A stretch of DNA of 64,000 nt from JBBRSD01 sp038245725 (GCA_038245725.1 JBBRSD010000008.1:83068-147067); one strand, 5' to 3'. Counted from the first letter of the stretch, positions 9,296 through 18,224 are shown. Translations and numbers: made by a program. Notes: generated by a model not told the origin, from the sequence alone.

Positions 9296-10183
9296 TTACG
9301 CCTTCCCTTCCGGGATGAACGTGCGGCCGGTGATGAGCTCGTATGCCTGGATGTACTTAGCGGAAGTGGCTTCGATCACGTCGGCGGGTAGCCGCGGCGC
9401 GGGTGCTGTCTTGTCCCAGCCGCTCGCTTCGAGCCAGTCGCGGACGAACTGCTTGTCGAAGCTGGGCTGGCTCTTGCCGGGCTCGTAGGTGTCGGCGGGC
9501 CAGAATCGGCTCGAGTCCGGCGTCAGCACCTCGTCGACGAGGGTGACTTTGCCGCCAATGAGTCCGAACTCGAACTTGGTGTCCGCGATGATGATGCCGC
9601 GCGTGGCCGCATGATCCCGCGCCGCCGAGTAGACCGCGAGCGACTTGGTCCGCAACTCCGTCGCCGGCCCTTCGCCGATACGTTCGGCCATGCGCTCGAA
9701 GCTGATGTTCTCGTCGTGGTCGCCGATGTCAGCCTTCGTGCTGGGCGTGAAGATGGGCTCCTCGAGGGGGCTGCTCTCCACGAGGCCGGCCCGCAGCGGA
9801 ATGCCGCACACGGTTCCCGCGCGCTGGTACTCCTTGAGGCCGGAGCCTGCGAGGTAGCCGCGCACGATGCACTCCACCGGGAAGACGGTCGCCTTCTTCA
9901 CGAGCATGAATCGGCCCGCGAGGTACTCCGCGTGCGGCGCGAACCGCTCAGGAAGATCGGCGACGTCGGCCGAGATGAGGTGGTTCTCGACGACGCCGGA
10001 GAGCAGCTCGAACCAGAAAAGCGAGAGCTTCGTGAGGACCTCGCCCTTGAATGGTATCGGGTCGTCGAGGACGACGTCGAAAGCGCTGAGGCGGTCGGAT
10101 GCGACGAGCAAGAGCCTATCGCCGAGGTCGAACAGGTCGCGGACTTTGCCCTGCGAATCGGGCGTCAGCGGGGAAATCGGCAC
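9296..10183 (-). CDS. purC: Phosphoribosylaminoimidazole-succinocarboxamide synthase (SAICAR synthase)
   Basis: Condenses CAIR with aspartate using ATP. 295 aa, single-domain bacterial/yeast-like type: GKVRDLFDLGDRLLLVASDR at the N-terminus, VECIVRGYLAGSG, KFEFGLI and VLTPDSSRFWP, all hallmarks of PurC. The GTG start is preceded by GGAGGAG; the longer frame upstream is Arg/Pro-rich junk that overlaps the permease gene. The first 19 bases overlap the 3' end of that permease gene. Confidence 0.96.
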   Translation of the reverse strand: MPISPLTPDSQGKVRDLFDLGDRLLLVASDRLSAFDVVLDDPIPFKGEVLTKLSLFWFELLSGVVENHLISADVADLPERFAPHAEYLAGRFMLVKKATVFPVECIVRGYLAGSGLKEYQRAGTVCGIPLRAGLVESSPLEEPIFTPSTKADIGDHDENISFERMAERIGEGPATELRTKSLAVYSAARDHAATRGIIIADTKFEFGLIGGKVTLVDEVLTPDSSRFWPADTYEPGKSQPSFDKQFVRDWLEASGWDKTAPAPRLPADVIEATSAKYIQAYELITGRTFIPEGKA

Positions 10184-11493
10184 TGAGGGCTCCTCCAGGG
10201 GTCGTGTGGCGAGAGAGCCGGCCCAGGGAGCGATGTAGGCGAGAGGGGCACGGCGGTACGCCGCCATTGTAGGCGAAGCGGGAGGCCGGGGCGAGGGCTG
10301 CGCGCGTCGGCGAGCGGGTCGGATGGCGCTCCGCCCATCATGCGCAGCATCTGCATCCCGCCGGTCGCGAAGAACCGCCACACGAGCACGGCGGCCAACG
10401 CCAGAAATGCGATGTTGAGCACCGTGGTGTAGTTCCACGTGATCGAAGCTTCAACGACCGTTGCCGCTCGCTCGGTCGGGATGAGGCCCAAAACGCCGAA
10501 GACGATCTCGATGAAATACCCCGCAAGTACCATCGCCGCGTAGAACACGGCTGTCAGCATCAGCGTCATCTTCACGCCGTAATACTTCCTGTAGATGTTG
10601 ATGATCGGGAGGATGAGCAGGTCAGCGTAGATGAAGCTCATCACGCCGCCGAAGCTGATGCCGCCGTTCCAGAGCACGGCAGCGAGCGGCACGTTACCGA
10701 TCGAGCATACGAAACTCAGGATCGCGACGATCGGGCCGATGATCGGACCCCAGATGGCCGACCAGATGCCGTGGCCCTCGAAGAAGAAGCGCTGCCAGAA
10801 CTCCATCGGCACCCACGCAGCAATCGCGCCCGCGATGAGGAGTCCGACGACGATGTCGCGCAACACAGCCGCCCACTCCATGACGAAAACTCCCGACACC
10901 GCGGTGAACCCCTCTGGGGAGAAGAGGCGCTGCCAGATCGTGCCGTCGCCACCCACGCTCATGTCCATCGCGGCGTGGCCCTCCATCGAGCCAGCCTCGC
11001 CCTTGTTCGCCTGCGCCAGCGCCTCCGCGACAAGCCGATCACGCAAGAAGAATCGGAACAGAGCGGCGATGATGACGATCATCACGACCCCGCCGATGAA
11101 TTCGGCCAAGGTGAACTGCCAGCCCAGCAGCAGCCAGATGATGATGCCGAGCTCGATGACCAGGTTGGTCGAAGCGATCTCGAACGCCATCGCGGCAGTG
11201 AAGGTCGCGCCCTTTCGGAACAGCGAGCGCGCCAGCGCAACCGCTGCGTACGAGCACGAGGAGGATGCCGCGCCAAGCAGAGTCGCCGTGACGAGCGTCT
11301 TGGGCGAGTCTTCGCCAAGCGCACGCTCAATGTCTTGCTTGCGCACGACGGCGCGGACGACCGCCGAGAGGGCGAACCCCAAGATCAGCGCCCACAGAAT
11401 CTCCCACGTCATCGCCGCGCTCATCGAGAGCGCGCGACCTATCTGGCTGAGCAGCGCCACTTCATCGTCCCTGCTATCGGGGAATCCGGACAT
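10165..11493 (-). CDS. ArsP/YraQ-type permease (DUF318 family)
   Basis: About 440 aa polytopic inner-membrane protein with eight or so helices. The family features SSCSYAAVALARSLFRKG in the first half and FVCSIGNVPLAAVLWNGG then FGGVMSFIYADL in the second are seen. Family members include organoarsenical exporters (ArsP), but most, including this branch, are uncharacterised. A His/Met-containing loop (EGHAAMDM) lies mid-protein. The C-terminal 55 residues are Pro/Arg-rich and run over the purC start. The start is uncertain: no good SD precedes any candidate ATG. The hgcAB pair about 5 kb away makes an organometal substrate an idea worth noting, not a conclusion. Confidence 0.8.
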   Translation of the reverse strand: MSGFPDSRDDEVALLSQIGRALSMSAAMTWEILWALILGFALSAVVRAVVRKQDIERALGEDSPKTLVTATLLGAASSSCSYAAVALARSLFRKGATFTAAMAFEIASTNLVIELGIIIWLLLGWQFTLAEFIGGVVMIVIIAALFRFFLRDRLVAEALAQANKGEAGSMEGHAAMDMSVGGDGTIWQRLFSPEGFTAVSGVFVMEWAAVLRDIVVGLLIAGAIAAWVPMEFWQRFFFEGHGIWSAIWGPIIGPIVAILSFVCSIGNVPLAAVLWNGGISFGGVMSFIYADLLILPIINIYRKYYGVKMTLMLTAVFYAAMVLAGYFIEIVFGVLGLIPTERAATVVEASITWNYTTVLNIAFLALAAVLVWRFFATGGMQMLRMMGGAPSDPLADARSPRPGLPLRLQWRRTAVPLSPTSLPGPALSPHDPWRSPQCRFPR

Positions 11494-11624
11494 CTTGTGG
11501 ATACCCGAGCGGCGCGAACGCGTCCCCTCGAGCCGCCGGCCCAAGCCACGCTACTGATTCACGGACGCTGCGGCCATCATCAGTTGCAGCGCGCGACCAC
11601 TTCCCAGGCGCAGATCGTCACTAG

Positions 11625-11843
11625 CTAGAGGATTGTCCATCCGGTCACGTACAGCACGCCGAGCAGCCCGTGCACCGCCGCGAGGCCGAGAATCGCGAAT
11701 GCCGTCCAGCGGTGGACGACCCGGTGCTTCTTGCCCAGCTTGACGACTCGAAGGCCGAGCAACACTTCGAAGATCGTCAGCGCGAGCAGGATCACGCCGA
11801 TCGTCAGCATGATCGTGCCGGTCACAGGCATGCCGAGAACCAT
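11625..11843 (-). CDS. Small His-containing membrane protein
   Basis: 72 aa (76 if the ATG at 11855 is used). ATG at 11843 is preceded by GGAG at good spacing, which decides the start. Two hydrophobic helices flank a basic loop GKKHRVVHRW, and the second helix has a His (AAVHGLLG). The layout resembles small cytochrome b561-like or DUF4405-like fragments, but heme binding cannot be claimed. It lies 131 bases upstream of the permease on the same strand. Confidence 0.6.
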   Translation of the reverse strand: MVLGMPVTGTIMLTIGVILLALTIFEVLLGLRVVKLGKKHRVVHRWTAFAILGLAAVHGLLGVLYVTGWTIL

Positions 11844-11958
11844 CGCCAGCTCCATTCATCACGGGTCACAAGAAGCATACCCGAGGCCGACTCGGCGAAC
11901 CGTTCGGGGGCGCGGCGCGTCTCAACGGGTACGAACCACGCAGATCCCGGGAGGCATT

Positions 11959-12336
11959 ATGCTCATCCGTCGCACCGCAATCGCACTGCTCGCGGCCATC
12001 ATCGCGCTCAGCGCGTTGGCGGTCCTCTCGGGCTGTGCTCCGGTACTGCCCGGCACACCGCCCGGAATCACCGGGTCGGTCACGAGTTTCGTTCCCGGCG
12101 ACGAGCGCCCGGCGTCGATGCTGGTCGAGGGGCCGGCACAACCGTCGGGAGCCGTCTCGGACAAGGCGCAGGTCACGATCGAGCCCGCCACGATGTTCTT
12201 CGACGCGCAAGGCAAGCCCACGAAGGCGTCGTCGATTGTGGTCGGTACGCGCGTGAGGGTGTGGTTCAACGGCGCAGTGGCGGAGTCGTACCCGGTGCAA
12301 GGCTCGGCGAGTGCAGTGCAGATCCTCGGCAATTAG
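11959..12336 (+). CDS. Lipoprotein, DUF3221-like
   Basis: 125 aa. Signal peptide with lipobox VLSGC (Cys about 26), so it is a predicted membrane-anchored lipoprotein. The mature part (ITGSVTSFVP, ASMLVEG, DKAQVTIEPAT, GTRVRVWFNG) has the small beta-barrel pattern of DUF3221-like proteins. Strong SD (GGGAGG) before the ATG. It stands alone on the plus strand between minus-strand genes and converges on the histidine kinase. Function unknown. Confidence 0.8.
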   Translation: MLIRRTAIALLAAIIALSALAVLSGCAPVLPGTPPGITGSVTSFVPGDERPASMLVEGPAQPSGAVSDKAQVTIEPATMFFDAQGKPTKASSIVVGTRVRVWFNGAVAESYPVQGSASAVQILGN

Positions 12337-12348
12337 CGGGCGGGCGCT

Positions 12349-13857
12349 CTACGCGAGCGGCAGCCGGATCTCGAAGACCGTTCCGCCACCTTCTCGGCGA
12401 CGCGCCTCGATCGTACCGCCGAAGCGCTCGACTATCTCCTTGGTGACCGCGAGCCCGATGCCTAGGCCGCCGCTCGAGCGCTCGCGCGCTGCGTCGGCGC
12501 GCCAGAAGCGCGAGAACACCCGGCCGATGTCTTCCTCGGCGATGCCGATGCCGGTGTCGGCGACCTCGATGAGGCCGTAGTCGCCGTCCCGCTTGGTGCG
12601 CACGTCGACGCGACCACCGGCGGGCGTGTAGCGCGCGGCGTTGGAGAGCAGGTTGCCCACGGCCTGTTGGAGACGATCGGGGTCGGCCAACACGAAGACG
12701 CGGCCCACGATTTCGGCGGACCCCTGGACGTCGACGGTCTCGAGCATGGCCGCATGCGAGTCGAGGGCCGCCCGCACCGGAACGGCGAGGTCGATGCGAC
12801 TCGTGCGGAACTGAACCGAGCCGTTCTCGAGCCGCGAGAGCTCGAGGATGCCGCCCGCAAGCCGGCCGAGGCGCACCGTCTCGTCTCGGACGATGCCGAG
12901 GTGCTCCTCGTCGGCCGGCATGACGCCGTCCTGCATGGCCTCGACGGTCGCCTGGATCGCCTGCAGCGGCGTGCGTAGCTCGTGCGCGACGTCCATCGTC
13001 AGACGCCGCTCGAGTTCGCGGTCGGCCTCGATCGAGTCGGCCATGTCGTCGAGCGCCTTGCCGAGAAACCCGATCTCGTCGAGACCCTCCAGGCCGGTGC
13101 GGGCATTATGTTCGCCGCAGCGCAGGGCTTGCGCGGTCTCGGTGATGTTCTCGATGGGACGCGCCAGACGCCGAGAATAGACCGCGCCCGCGAACGAGGC
13201 GAGCACGATCGCGACGATCGCCGCGACGGCGAGACCCACCAGCGAGCCCTCGCGGAACTTCATGTCTCGCTCGCTCAGAAGCGCCCCGGCGCCACCGTAT
13301 GCCCACACGCGCACAGTCCCGATGTCGTGACCGCTGACTATGATGCGCGAGGTCGCCACGTGGCCGTGCGGGTTGAGAACGGTCGTGTCGGTGGCGGAGA
13401 GACTCGGTAAGGTCGCGCCACCCTGCTGCAGTGCGGTCTGCATATGCCTGCGCATAGTGGCCTCGTCGTAAATCAGCTGGCCGCTGGGGCTGAGCACCTG
13501 CACGCCCACGTTGCTCGTCGGTCCGAGCATCGGGATCTGTCCGATCGTCCGGTAGTCGAATCCGTAGACCGGGTAGTACGCGCCGACGATTGCCGCGACA
13601 CCATCCGAGAACCGCTGAAGGTTGTCTCGGAGATACCGGTCGAACTGGTAGTTCCAGACGACCGCGAGCAGGAGGCCGGCGAGGATCGCCGTCAGTGCGG
13701 CGACGGTCGCGAATGCGAACGCGAGTCGGCGTCCGAAGGTGCGTGGAGCGGCCGAGCGAACCTTGGCGCAGTTGGCGGCGTCAGTCTCGGAGAGTTCGGC
13801 TGCGGCGGTCTCGGCGAGCGTTCCGGCGGGCGGAGGATCCCTGCGAAGCCTAGTCAT
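12349..13857 (-). CDS. Sensor histidine kinase (two-component system)
   Basis: 502 aa. Two membrane helices enclose an extracytoplasmic sensor region (about 65-185), then HAMP (about 205-260), HisKA with the H-box MDVAHELRTPL, and HATPase_c with N box QAVGNLLSNAARYT and G boxes DTGIGIAEEDIG and GGLGIGLAV. The ATG overlaps the stop codon of the response regulator, so translation is coupled. Stimulus unknown; the neighbourhood gives no clear target. Confidence 0.93.
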   Translation of the reverse strand: MTRLRRDPPPAGTLAETAAAELSETDAANCAKVRSAAPRTFGRRLAFAFATVAALTAILAGLLLAVVWNYQFDRYLRDNLQRFSDGVAAIVGAYYPVYGFDYRTIGQIPMLGPTSNVGVQVLSPSGQLIYDEATMRRHMQTALQQGGATLPSLSATDTTVLNPHGHVATSRIIVSGHDIGTVRVWAYGGAGALLSERDMKFREGSLVGLAVAAIVAIVLASFAGAVYSRRLARPIENITETAQALRCGEHNARTGLEGLDEIGFLGKALDDMADSIEADRELERRLTMDVAHELRTPLQAIQATVEAMQDGVMPADEEHLGIVRDETVRLGRLAGGILELSRLENGSVQFRTSRIDLAVPVRAALDSHAAMLETVDVQGSAEIVGRVFVLADPDRLQQAVGNLLSNAARYTPAGGRVDVRTKRDGDYGLIEVADTGIGIAEEDIGRVFSRFWRADAARERSSGGLGIGLAVTKEIVERFGGTIEARRREGGGTVFEIRLPLA

Positions 13858-14563
13858 CCGTGCCGCTCTTCGGGACTTCGAAGCGGTAGCCCACACCATG
13901 CACGGTGTAGATGAAGGTCGGTTCCTTGGGGTCGTCGCCCAGCTTGGCGCGCAAGTTCTTCACGTGCGAGTCAATCGTGCGTTCGTAGCCCTCGAAGTCG
14001 TAGCCGAGAACCTTCTCAACCAGCTCCATGCGCGAGTACACGCGGCCAGGGTAGCGCGACAAGGTTGTGAGCAGTTTGAACTCGCTCGCGGTCAGATCGA
14101 GTTCTTCGCCTTTGACGAAGGCCTTGTGGCCGGCGACGTCGATCTCGAGGTCGCCGAAGACAAGGCGGTCTCGCTGCGGCTCGTTCTCCACATGCGCGCG
14201 ACGGAGCAATGCGCGGACGCGGGCAACGAGCTCGCGCGGCGAGAACGGCTTGACGAGGTAGTCGTCGGCACCAAGCTCGAGACCGGCTATGCGGTCCTCT
14301 TCCTCGCCTTTGGCCGTGAGCATGATGATCGGAACGTCGGACGCGTTGCGGATCCGACGGCAGACCTCTTCACCCGAGACCTTCGGGAGCATGAGGTCGA
14401 GTACGACCAGGTCGAACTGGTGCTTCGTGAACAGGTCGATCGCTTCTTGGCCATCGCCCGCAGGCGTCACCCAGTAGCCGTCGCGTTCAAGATATGCAGC
14501 GACTGCATCGCGAATAGTCTTCTCGTCTTCCACGAGCAGGATGCGGCGGGTGTCCCCGGCCAT
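13850..14563 (-). CDS. OmpR/PhoB-family response regulator
   Basis: 237 aa. N-terminal receiver with acidic pocket VEDEK, phospho-acceptor Asp in VVLDLMLPKVSG and conserved Lys in DYLVKPFSPREL; C-terminal winged helix (LTASEFKLLTTLSRYPGRVYSR then the recognition region SHVKNLRAKLG). ATG with SD GAGGAGG; the 15 residues upstream are not family-like. First gene of the pair with the kinase. Confidence 0.95.
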   Translation of the reverse strand: MAGDTRRILLVEDEKTIRDAVAAYLERDGYWVTPAGDGQEAIDLFTKHQFDLVVLDLMLPKVSGEEVCRRIRNASDVPIIMLTAKGEEEDRIAGLELGADDYLVKPFSPRELVARVRALLRRAHVENEPQRDRLVFGDLEIDVAGHKAFVKGEELDLTASEFKLLTTLSRYPGRVYSRMELVEKVLGYDFEGYERTIDSHVKNLRAKLGDDPKEPTFIYTVHGVGYRFEVPKSGTDD

Positions 14564-14730
14564 ACGTGCCTCCTCGGATTCATGCGTGCGTACACGCTTC
14601 CAGTGCAAATCTTACGACCAAGCCGCGTGGCCTGCCTCTTTTCCACGTAATCTACACCCGCGCGACGGCCTCGTCGGGGCACTACAAGCGAGGATACCCA
14701 ACGCCGAACCACCCAGCCCAGAATCCCGCG

Positions 14731-16083
14731 TCAGCCCAGCTGGTTGCGGCGGCAGAACTCGTCGACGATTTGCTCGAGGCCCGGCGCGCCTGTGTCGGCC
14801 ACCCGATAGGTGACGCGCACGATCGGCTTGTCGATCGTGATCAGCCGCGCCAGATCGATCGGTGTCCCGATCGCCACGACGTCAGCATTGGTTGCGTTGA
14901 TCGTGGCCTCGAGATCGGCCAGCTGCTGTGCCGAGTACCCCATCGCCGGCAGCACGCGATCCATGTGCGGGTATGCGGCGAACGTGTCGACAAGCGACCC
15001 CTTGGCGAAGGGAGCTGCATTCACGAGTTCGGCCGCGCCGGCCTGCTCGGCGGCGATTGCGGCAGCGCCGTAGCGCATCCCGCCGTGCGTGACCGTGGGA
15101 CCGTCCTCGACGGCCAGCACGCGCTTGCCCGCCAGCGCTCCAGAGTCGGCCGTGATCTCGCTCGCGGTGAGGACGACCTGAGCTTTCGGGTTGTAGAGGG
15201 CGGCGGCCGCGATGAGATCGTCGACCGCGGACTTCTCGGCGGTGTTGACCTTGTTGATGACGAGGACATCGGCGCGCAGGAAGTTCACCTCGCCGGGGAA
15301 ATAGGCGCGCTCGTGGCCGGGACGGTGCGGATCGAGCGCGACGATCTCGAGGTCGCTCTCGTAAAACGGCCAATCGTTGTTGCCGCCGTCCCAGACGATG
15401 ACGTCGGCTTCCTTCTCGGCTTCGCGCAGGATCGCTTCGTAGTCGACGCCGGCCATGACGACGGCGCCCACCTCGACGAGCTGCTCGTACTCCTCGCGCT
15501 CCTCGACGGTGACGCCGAGACGGTCGAGGTCGGCCACGCTCGCGTAGCGCTCCACGGCCATCGCGGTCAGATCGCGGTACGGCATGGGGTGGCGGATGTC
15601 GACGGCCTTGATGCCGCGGTCGCGAAGCGCCTCGAAGATGCGCCGAGAGATGCCGCTCTTGCCCACGCCGGTGCGTACGGCGCAGACGCTGATGACCGGC
15701 TTAGTGGAAGCGACCATGCTTCGCGCCGGCCCGATGAACCGGAAGTCCGCGCCGGCCGCAAGGACGCGCGAGACCTTGTGCATGAGATCGGCGTGCGCGA
15801 CATCGCTGTACGCGAAGAAGACGTCGTCGACGTGCAGCTCGCTGATGAGCTCGGCGAGATCGCTCTCCGGGTGGATCGGGACGCCGTCCGGATAGCGAGG
15901 CCCGGCGAGCGCCGCAGGAAACGTTCGCTCGTCGATACCCGGGATCTGCGTCGCGGTGAACGCGACGACCTCGATGGCCGGATCGTCCTTGAGTACGACC
16001 AGGAAGTCGTGGAAATCACGGCCGGCGGCTCCCATGATGATCGCCCTGCGCGGCGTAGGGACTGAGGTGGTCAGCGGGTCCAT
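14731..16083 (-). CDS. Cyclic 2,3-diphosphoglycerate synthetase-like P-loop protein
   Basis: 450 aa. An N-terminal Rossmann-like segment (RAIIMGAAGRDFHDF) is followed by a P-loop (VCAVRTGVGKSGISR, about 133-147) and a C-terminal NTPase half (VIVWDGGNNDWPF, ADVLVINKVNTAE). Sequences of this layout are annotated as cPGS-family enzymes, known from methanogens making cyclic 2,3-diphosphoglycerate, but bacterial members are untested. SD AGAGGA precedes the ATG. It is transcribed alone; 167 bases with no recognised feature separate it from the response regulator. Confidence 0.8.
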   Translation of the reverse strand: MDPLTTSVPTPRRAIIMGAAGRDFHDFLVVLKDDPAIEVVAFTATQIPGIDERTFPAALAGPRYPDGVPIHPESDLAELISELHVDDVFFAYSDVAHADLMHKVSRVLAAGADFRFIGPARSMVASTKPVISVCAVRTGVGKSGISRRIFEALRDRGIKAVDIRHPMPYRDLTAMAVERYASVADLDRLGVTVEEREEYEQLVEVGAVVMAGVDYEAILREAEKEADVIVWDGGNNDWPFYESDLEIVALDPHRPGHERAYFPGEVNFLRADVLVINKVNTAEKSAVDDLIAAAALYNPKAQVVLTASEITADSGALAGKRVLAVEDGPTVTHGGMRYGAAAIAAEQAGAAELVNAAPFAKGSLVDTFAAYPHMDRVLPAMGYSAQQLADLEATINATNADVVAIGTPIDLARLITIDKPIVRVTYRVADTGAPGLEQIVDEFCRRNQLG

Positions 16084-16150
16084 GGTCGGTCCTCTCGGCT
16101 AGGAATGCATAACTTCGATGCCATATGACATACCCGAACTGCGTTGCGCC

Positions 16151-16543
16151 CTACTCGGCGGCCAGCTGCGACGTGCACGCCGAGCACCGCGTCGCGGCCT
16201 TCGGAACGAGCGTCAGGCAGTGCGGACACGCGCGCTCCGTCGACTCCTCCTTGGCCCGGAACCGGTTCACTGACTTGACCAGCAGGAACAGCGCCGCCGC
16301 CACGATCACAAAGTTCAGAACCGCCGAGAGGAACGCCCCGTAAGTGATCGAGACGCCCGGGGTGACCTGGATGGCGAGCCCGGCGAGCGCCGCCTTGCCG
16401 CCGCCCACCAGACCGACGAGCGGGTTGATGAGGTTGTCGACGAACGACTTGATGATCGCCCCGAACGCGGCGCCGATGACGATGCCAATGGCGAGATCGA
16501 CGACATCGCCCTTGAACGCGAACTCTTTGAACTCCTTGAACAT
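16151..16543 (-). CDS. mscL: Large-conductance mechanosensitive channel MscL with C-terminal zinc ribbon
   Basis: Osmotic safety valve of the cytoplasmic membrane. 130 aa: MscL N-terminal amphipathic segment (FKEFKEFAFKGDVVDLA), pore helix TM1 with the Gly/Ala pattern AIGIVIGAAFGAIIKSFV, periplasmic loop and TM2 (FVIVAAALFLLVKSVN). In place of the usual C-terminal helical bundle ending is a CPHC-x12-CSAC zinc-ribbon-like tail. SD GAGGAG before the ATG. It is divergent from hgcA. Confidence 0.93.
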   Translation of the reverse strand: MFKEFKEFAFKGDVVDLAIGIVIGAAFGAIIKSFVDNLINPLVGLVGGGKAALAGLAIQVTPGVSITYGAFLSAVLNFVIVAAALFLLVKSVNRFRAKEESTERACPHCLTLVPKAATRCSACTSQLAAE

Positions 16544-16647
16544 GGCAACTCCTCGTTGGTTTGCCGGCCGACCCGAAGGCAGCATCGTAATCGAAGTGAA
16601 TGTACCCGAGGGTGCGTTATCGACATGATGTTGGAGTGCGCCCGGCG

Positions 16648-16676
16648 TTGCATGATGACGACCGAAGGCGTACTAT
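16648..16676 (+). promoter_or_regulatory. Putative sigma-70-type promoter of hgcAB
   Basis: TTGCAT and TACTAT separated by exactly 17 bases, ending 34 bases before the hgcA ATG. Each hexamer matches the consensus at four positions. No palindromic operator was seen between it and the start codon. Confidence 0.5.
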
Positions 16677-16710
16677 TTCGATAATCCTCGAACCAGTTGT
16701 CAGGAACCGG

Positions 16711-17775
16711 ATGTCTGCATCAGAGATCATCGCCAGTACGCCCGAGCCGTCGGTCCCGACGCTCGCTACGGAGCTCACGTGGGGAGACATCCTCGCGCGC
16801 TGGAGGTTCCGTTGGGGCATCGGGAGGATGCGCGCGCGCTTCGAGCCCGGACTCTACCGCATCGGCAACCCTTCGAAGCGGGCGCCGATCATCGTCACGT
16901 GCAACTACCGGATGACCGTCGACGTCGTGCGCCACGATCTCGCCGGCACCGATGCGTGGCTGCTCGTGCTCGAGACCTACGGCATCAACGTCTGGTGCGC
17001 TGCCGGCAAGGGCACCTTCGGCACCAACGAGCTCGTGCGCAGCATCTTCGCGACGCACCTCGCCGACTTCGTCGAGCACGAGACGCTCGTCCTGCCGCAG
17101 TTGGGGGCCGTGGGCGTCTCGGCGAGCGCCGTGCGCGCGGCGACCGGCTACCGAGTGGCGTGGGGCCCCGTGCGCTCAAGCGACCTGCGCGCGTTCCTCG
17201 ACGCCGGGATGAGGGCGACGCCGAAGATGCGCGCGGTGACGTTCTCGCTTCCCGCGCGGCTCGCGCTTGCTCCGATGGAGCTCGTGCCGTCGCTTCGCTA
17301 CGCGCTGTGGGCGGTCCCGCTTCTCGTCGCGCTCGCAGTGGTGGGCGCGTCGATCGCGCTGCGCACGTTCGTGTGGCAGGCGGCGCTCGCGGCGCTCTTC
17401 CCGGCCGTGCTGCTTTTCGCGTTGGCGATCCTCGCTGGCGCGGTGGCCGTACCAGCTCTGCTGCCGTGGCTACCGGGACGCGCGTTCACGGTTAAGGGCG
17501 CGGCCGCAGGCCTCCTGCTCGCACTCGTCGCGTTGCTTGCGCTGCCGGGAATGCTGGGCATGTCGAGCCCTTGGGCGTGGAGCGCCGTGCTGCTCGCCGC
17601 TGCCGCCGCTGCCAGCTACATCGGCGTGAACTTCACCGGCTCGACGCCGTACACCTCGCCAAGCGGCGTCGAATTCGAGCTGCGCCGGGCGATCCCGGTC
17701 GAGATCGCAGCTCTCGGCGTCGCGCTTGCGTGCTGGACCGTCGCATGGGCGACGAGGATCGGAGGGTTGAGCTGA
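16711..17775 (+). CDS. hgcA: Mercury methylation corrinoid protein HgcA
   Basis: 354 aa membrane protein that carries a methyl-corrinoid and is required, with HgcB, for turning Hg(II) into methylmercury. Residues 93-100 are NVWCAAGK, the HgcA cap-helix signature, with Cys96 as the proposed Co ligand. The N-terminal soluble corrinoid domain (about 50-175) is followed by about five membrane helices in the second half, the HgcA architecture. Related CdhD/AcsD corrinoid proteins lack both the signature and the helices. SD AGGA at -6 decides ATG 16711. The stop overlaps the hgcB start. No acetyl-CoA pathway gene adjoins it. Activity is inferred from the family. Confidence 0.96.
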   Translation: MSASEIIASTPEPSVPTLATELTWGDILARWRFRWGIGRMRARFEPGLYRIGNPSKRAPIIVTCNYRMTVDVVRHDLAGTDAWLLVLETYGINVWCAAGKGTFGTNELVRSIFATHLADFVEHETLVLPQLGAVGVSASAVRAATGYRVAWGPVRSSDLRAFLDAGMRATPKMRAVTFSLPARLALAPMELVPSLRYALWAVPLLVALAVVGASIALRTFVWQAALAALFPAVLLFALAILAGAVAVPALLPWLPGRAFTVKGAAAGLLLALVALLALPGMLGMSSPWAWSAVLLAAAAAASYIGVNFTGSTPYTSPSGVEFELRRAIPVEIAALGVALACWTVAWATRIGGLS

Positions 17776-18212
17776 TGCAGACACTGCGCTACATCGAAGA
17801 CGCGGTCACGCTCACGCTCGACGCCGAGAAGTGCAACGGATGCCGGGTGTGCACGCTCGTGTGCCCGCACGGAGTCTTCGAGATCGGCGCAGACAAGCGC
17901 GCGTTCCTCGCGGACCGCGGCGCCTGCATGGAGTGCGGCGCCTGCGCGCTGAACTGCACCCCCGGCGCGATCACCGTGACGCCGGGTGTGGGATGCGCGA
18001 GCGCGATCATCCACGGCTGGCTCACCGGCACCGAGCCGAGCTGCGGCTGCGGCGAAGGCGCGCCGAGCGGCGCCGGCGACGCATGCTGCTCGAGCGCCGG
18101 CCCCGATATACCGACGGCTGAACCGCGCGACCTAGCGCCCGGCGCGGAGGGCGGCTGCTGCTCCGGCGGCGCCCCGTGCAACGACGGTGGGGAGCGGGCT
18201 GCACCGTCTTGA
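17775..18212 (+). CDS. hgcB: Mercury methylation ferredoxin HgcB with extended Cys-rich tail
   Basis: 145 aa, longer than the roughly 95-100 aa usual for HgcB. Two 4Fe-4S motifs: Cys20/23/26/30 and Cys51/54/57/61, the latter in the HgcB-specific CMECGAC. Cys74 (GVGCA) corresponds to the conserved single Cys after the clusters. The tail has CGC (90-92) and two vicinal pairs (104/105 and 128/129) plus Cys135, where known HgcB proteins usually have one C-terminal pair. It is thought to reduce the HgcA corrinoid and to hand over Hg(II). TGATG overlap with hgcA and SD GGAGGG show one operon. Confidence 0.95.
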   Translation: MQTLRYIEDAVTLTLDAEKCNGCRVCTLVCPHGVFEIGADKRAFLADRGACMECGACALNCTPGAITVTPGVGCASAIIHGWLTGTEPSCGCGEGAPSGAGDACCSSAGPDIPTAEPRDLAPGAEGGCCSGGAPCNDGGERAAPS

Positions 18213-18224
18213 TAGCCCGCTGAC

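Noticed and set aside
16711..17775. HgcA as the acetyl-CoA pathway corrinoid subunit (CdhD/AcsD)
   Set aside because: It has the NVWCAAGK helix, C-terminal membrane helices and an adjoining hgcB, and no Wood-Ljungdahl genes nearby.
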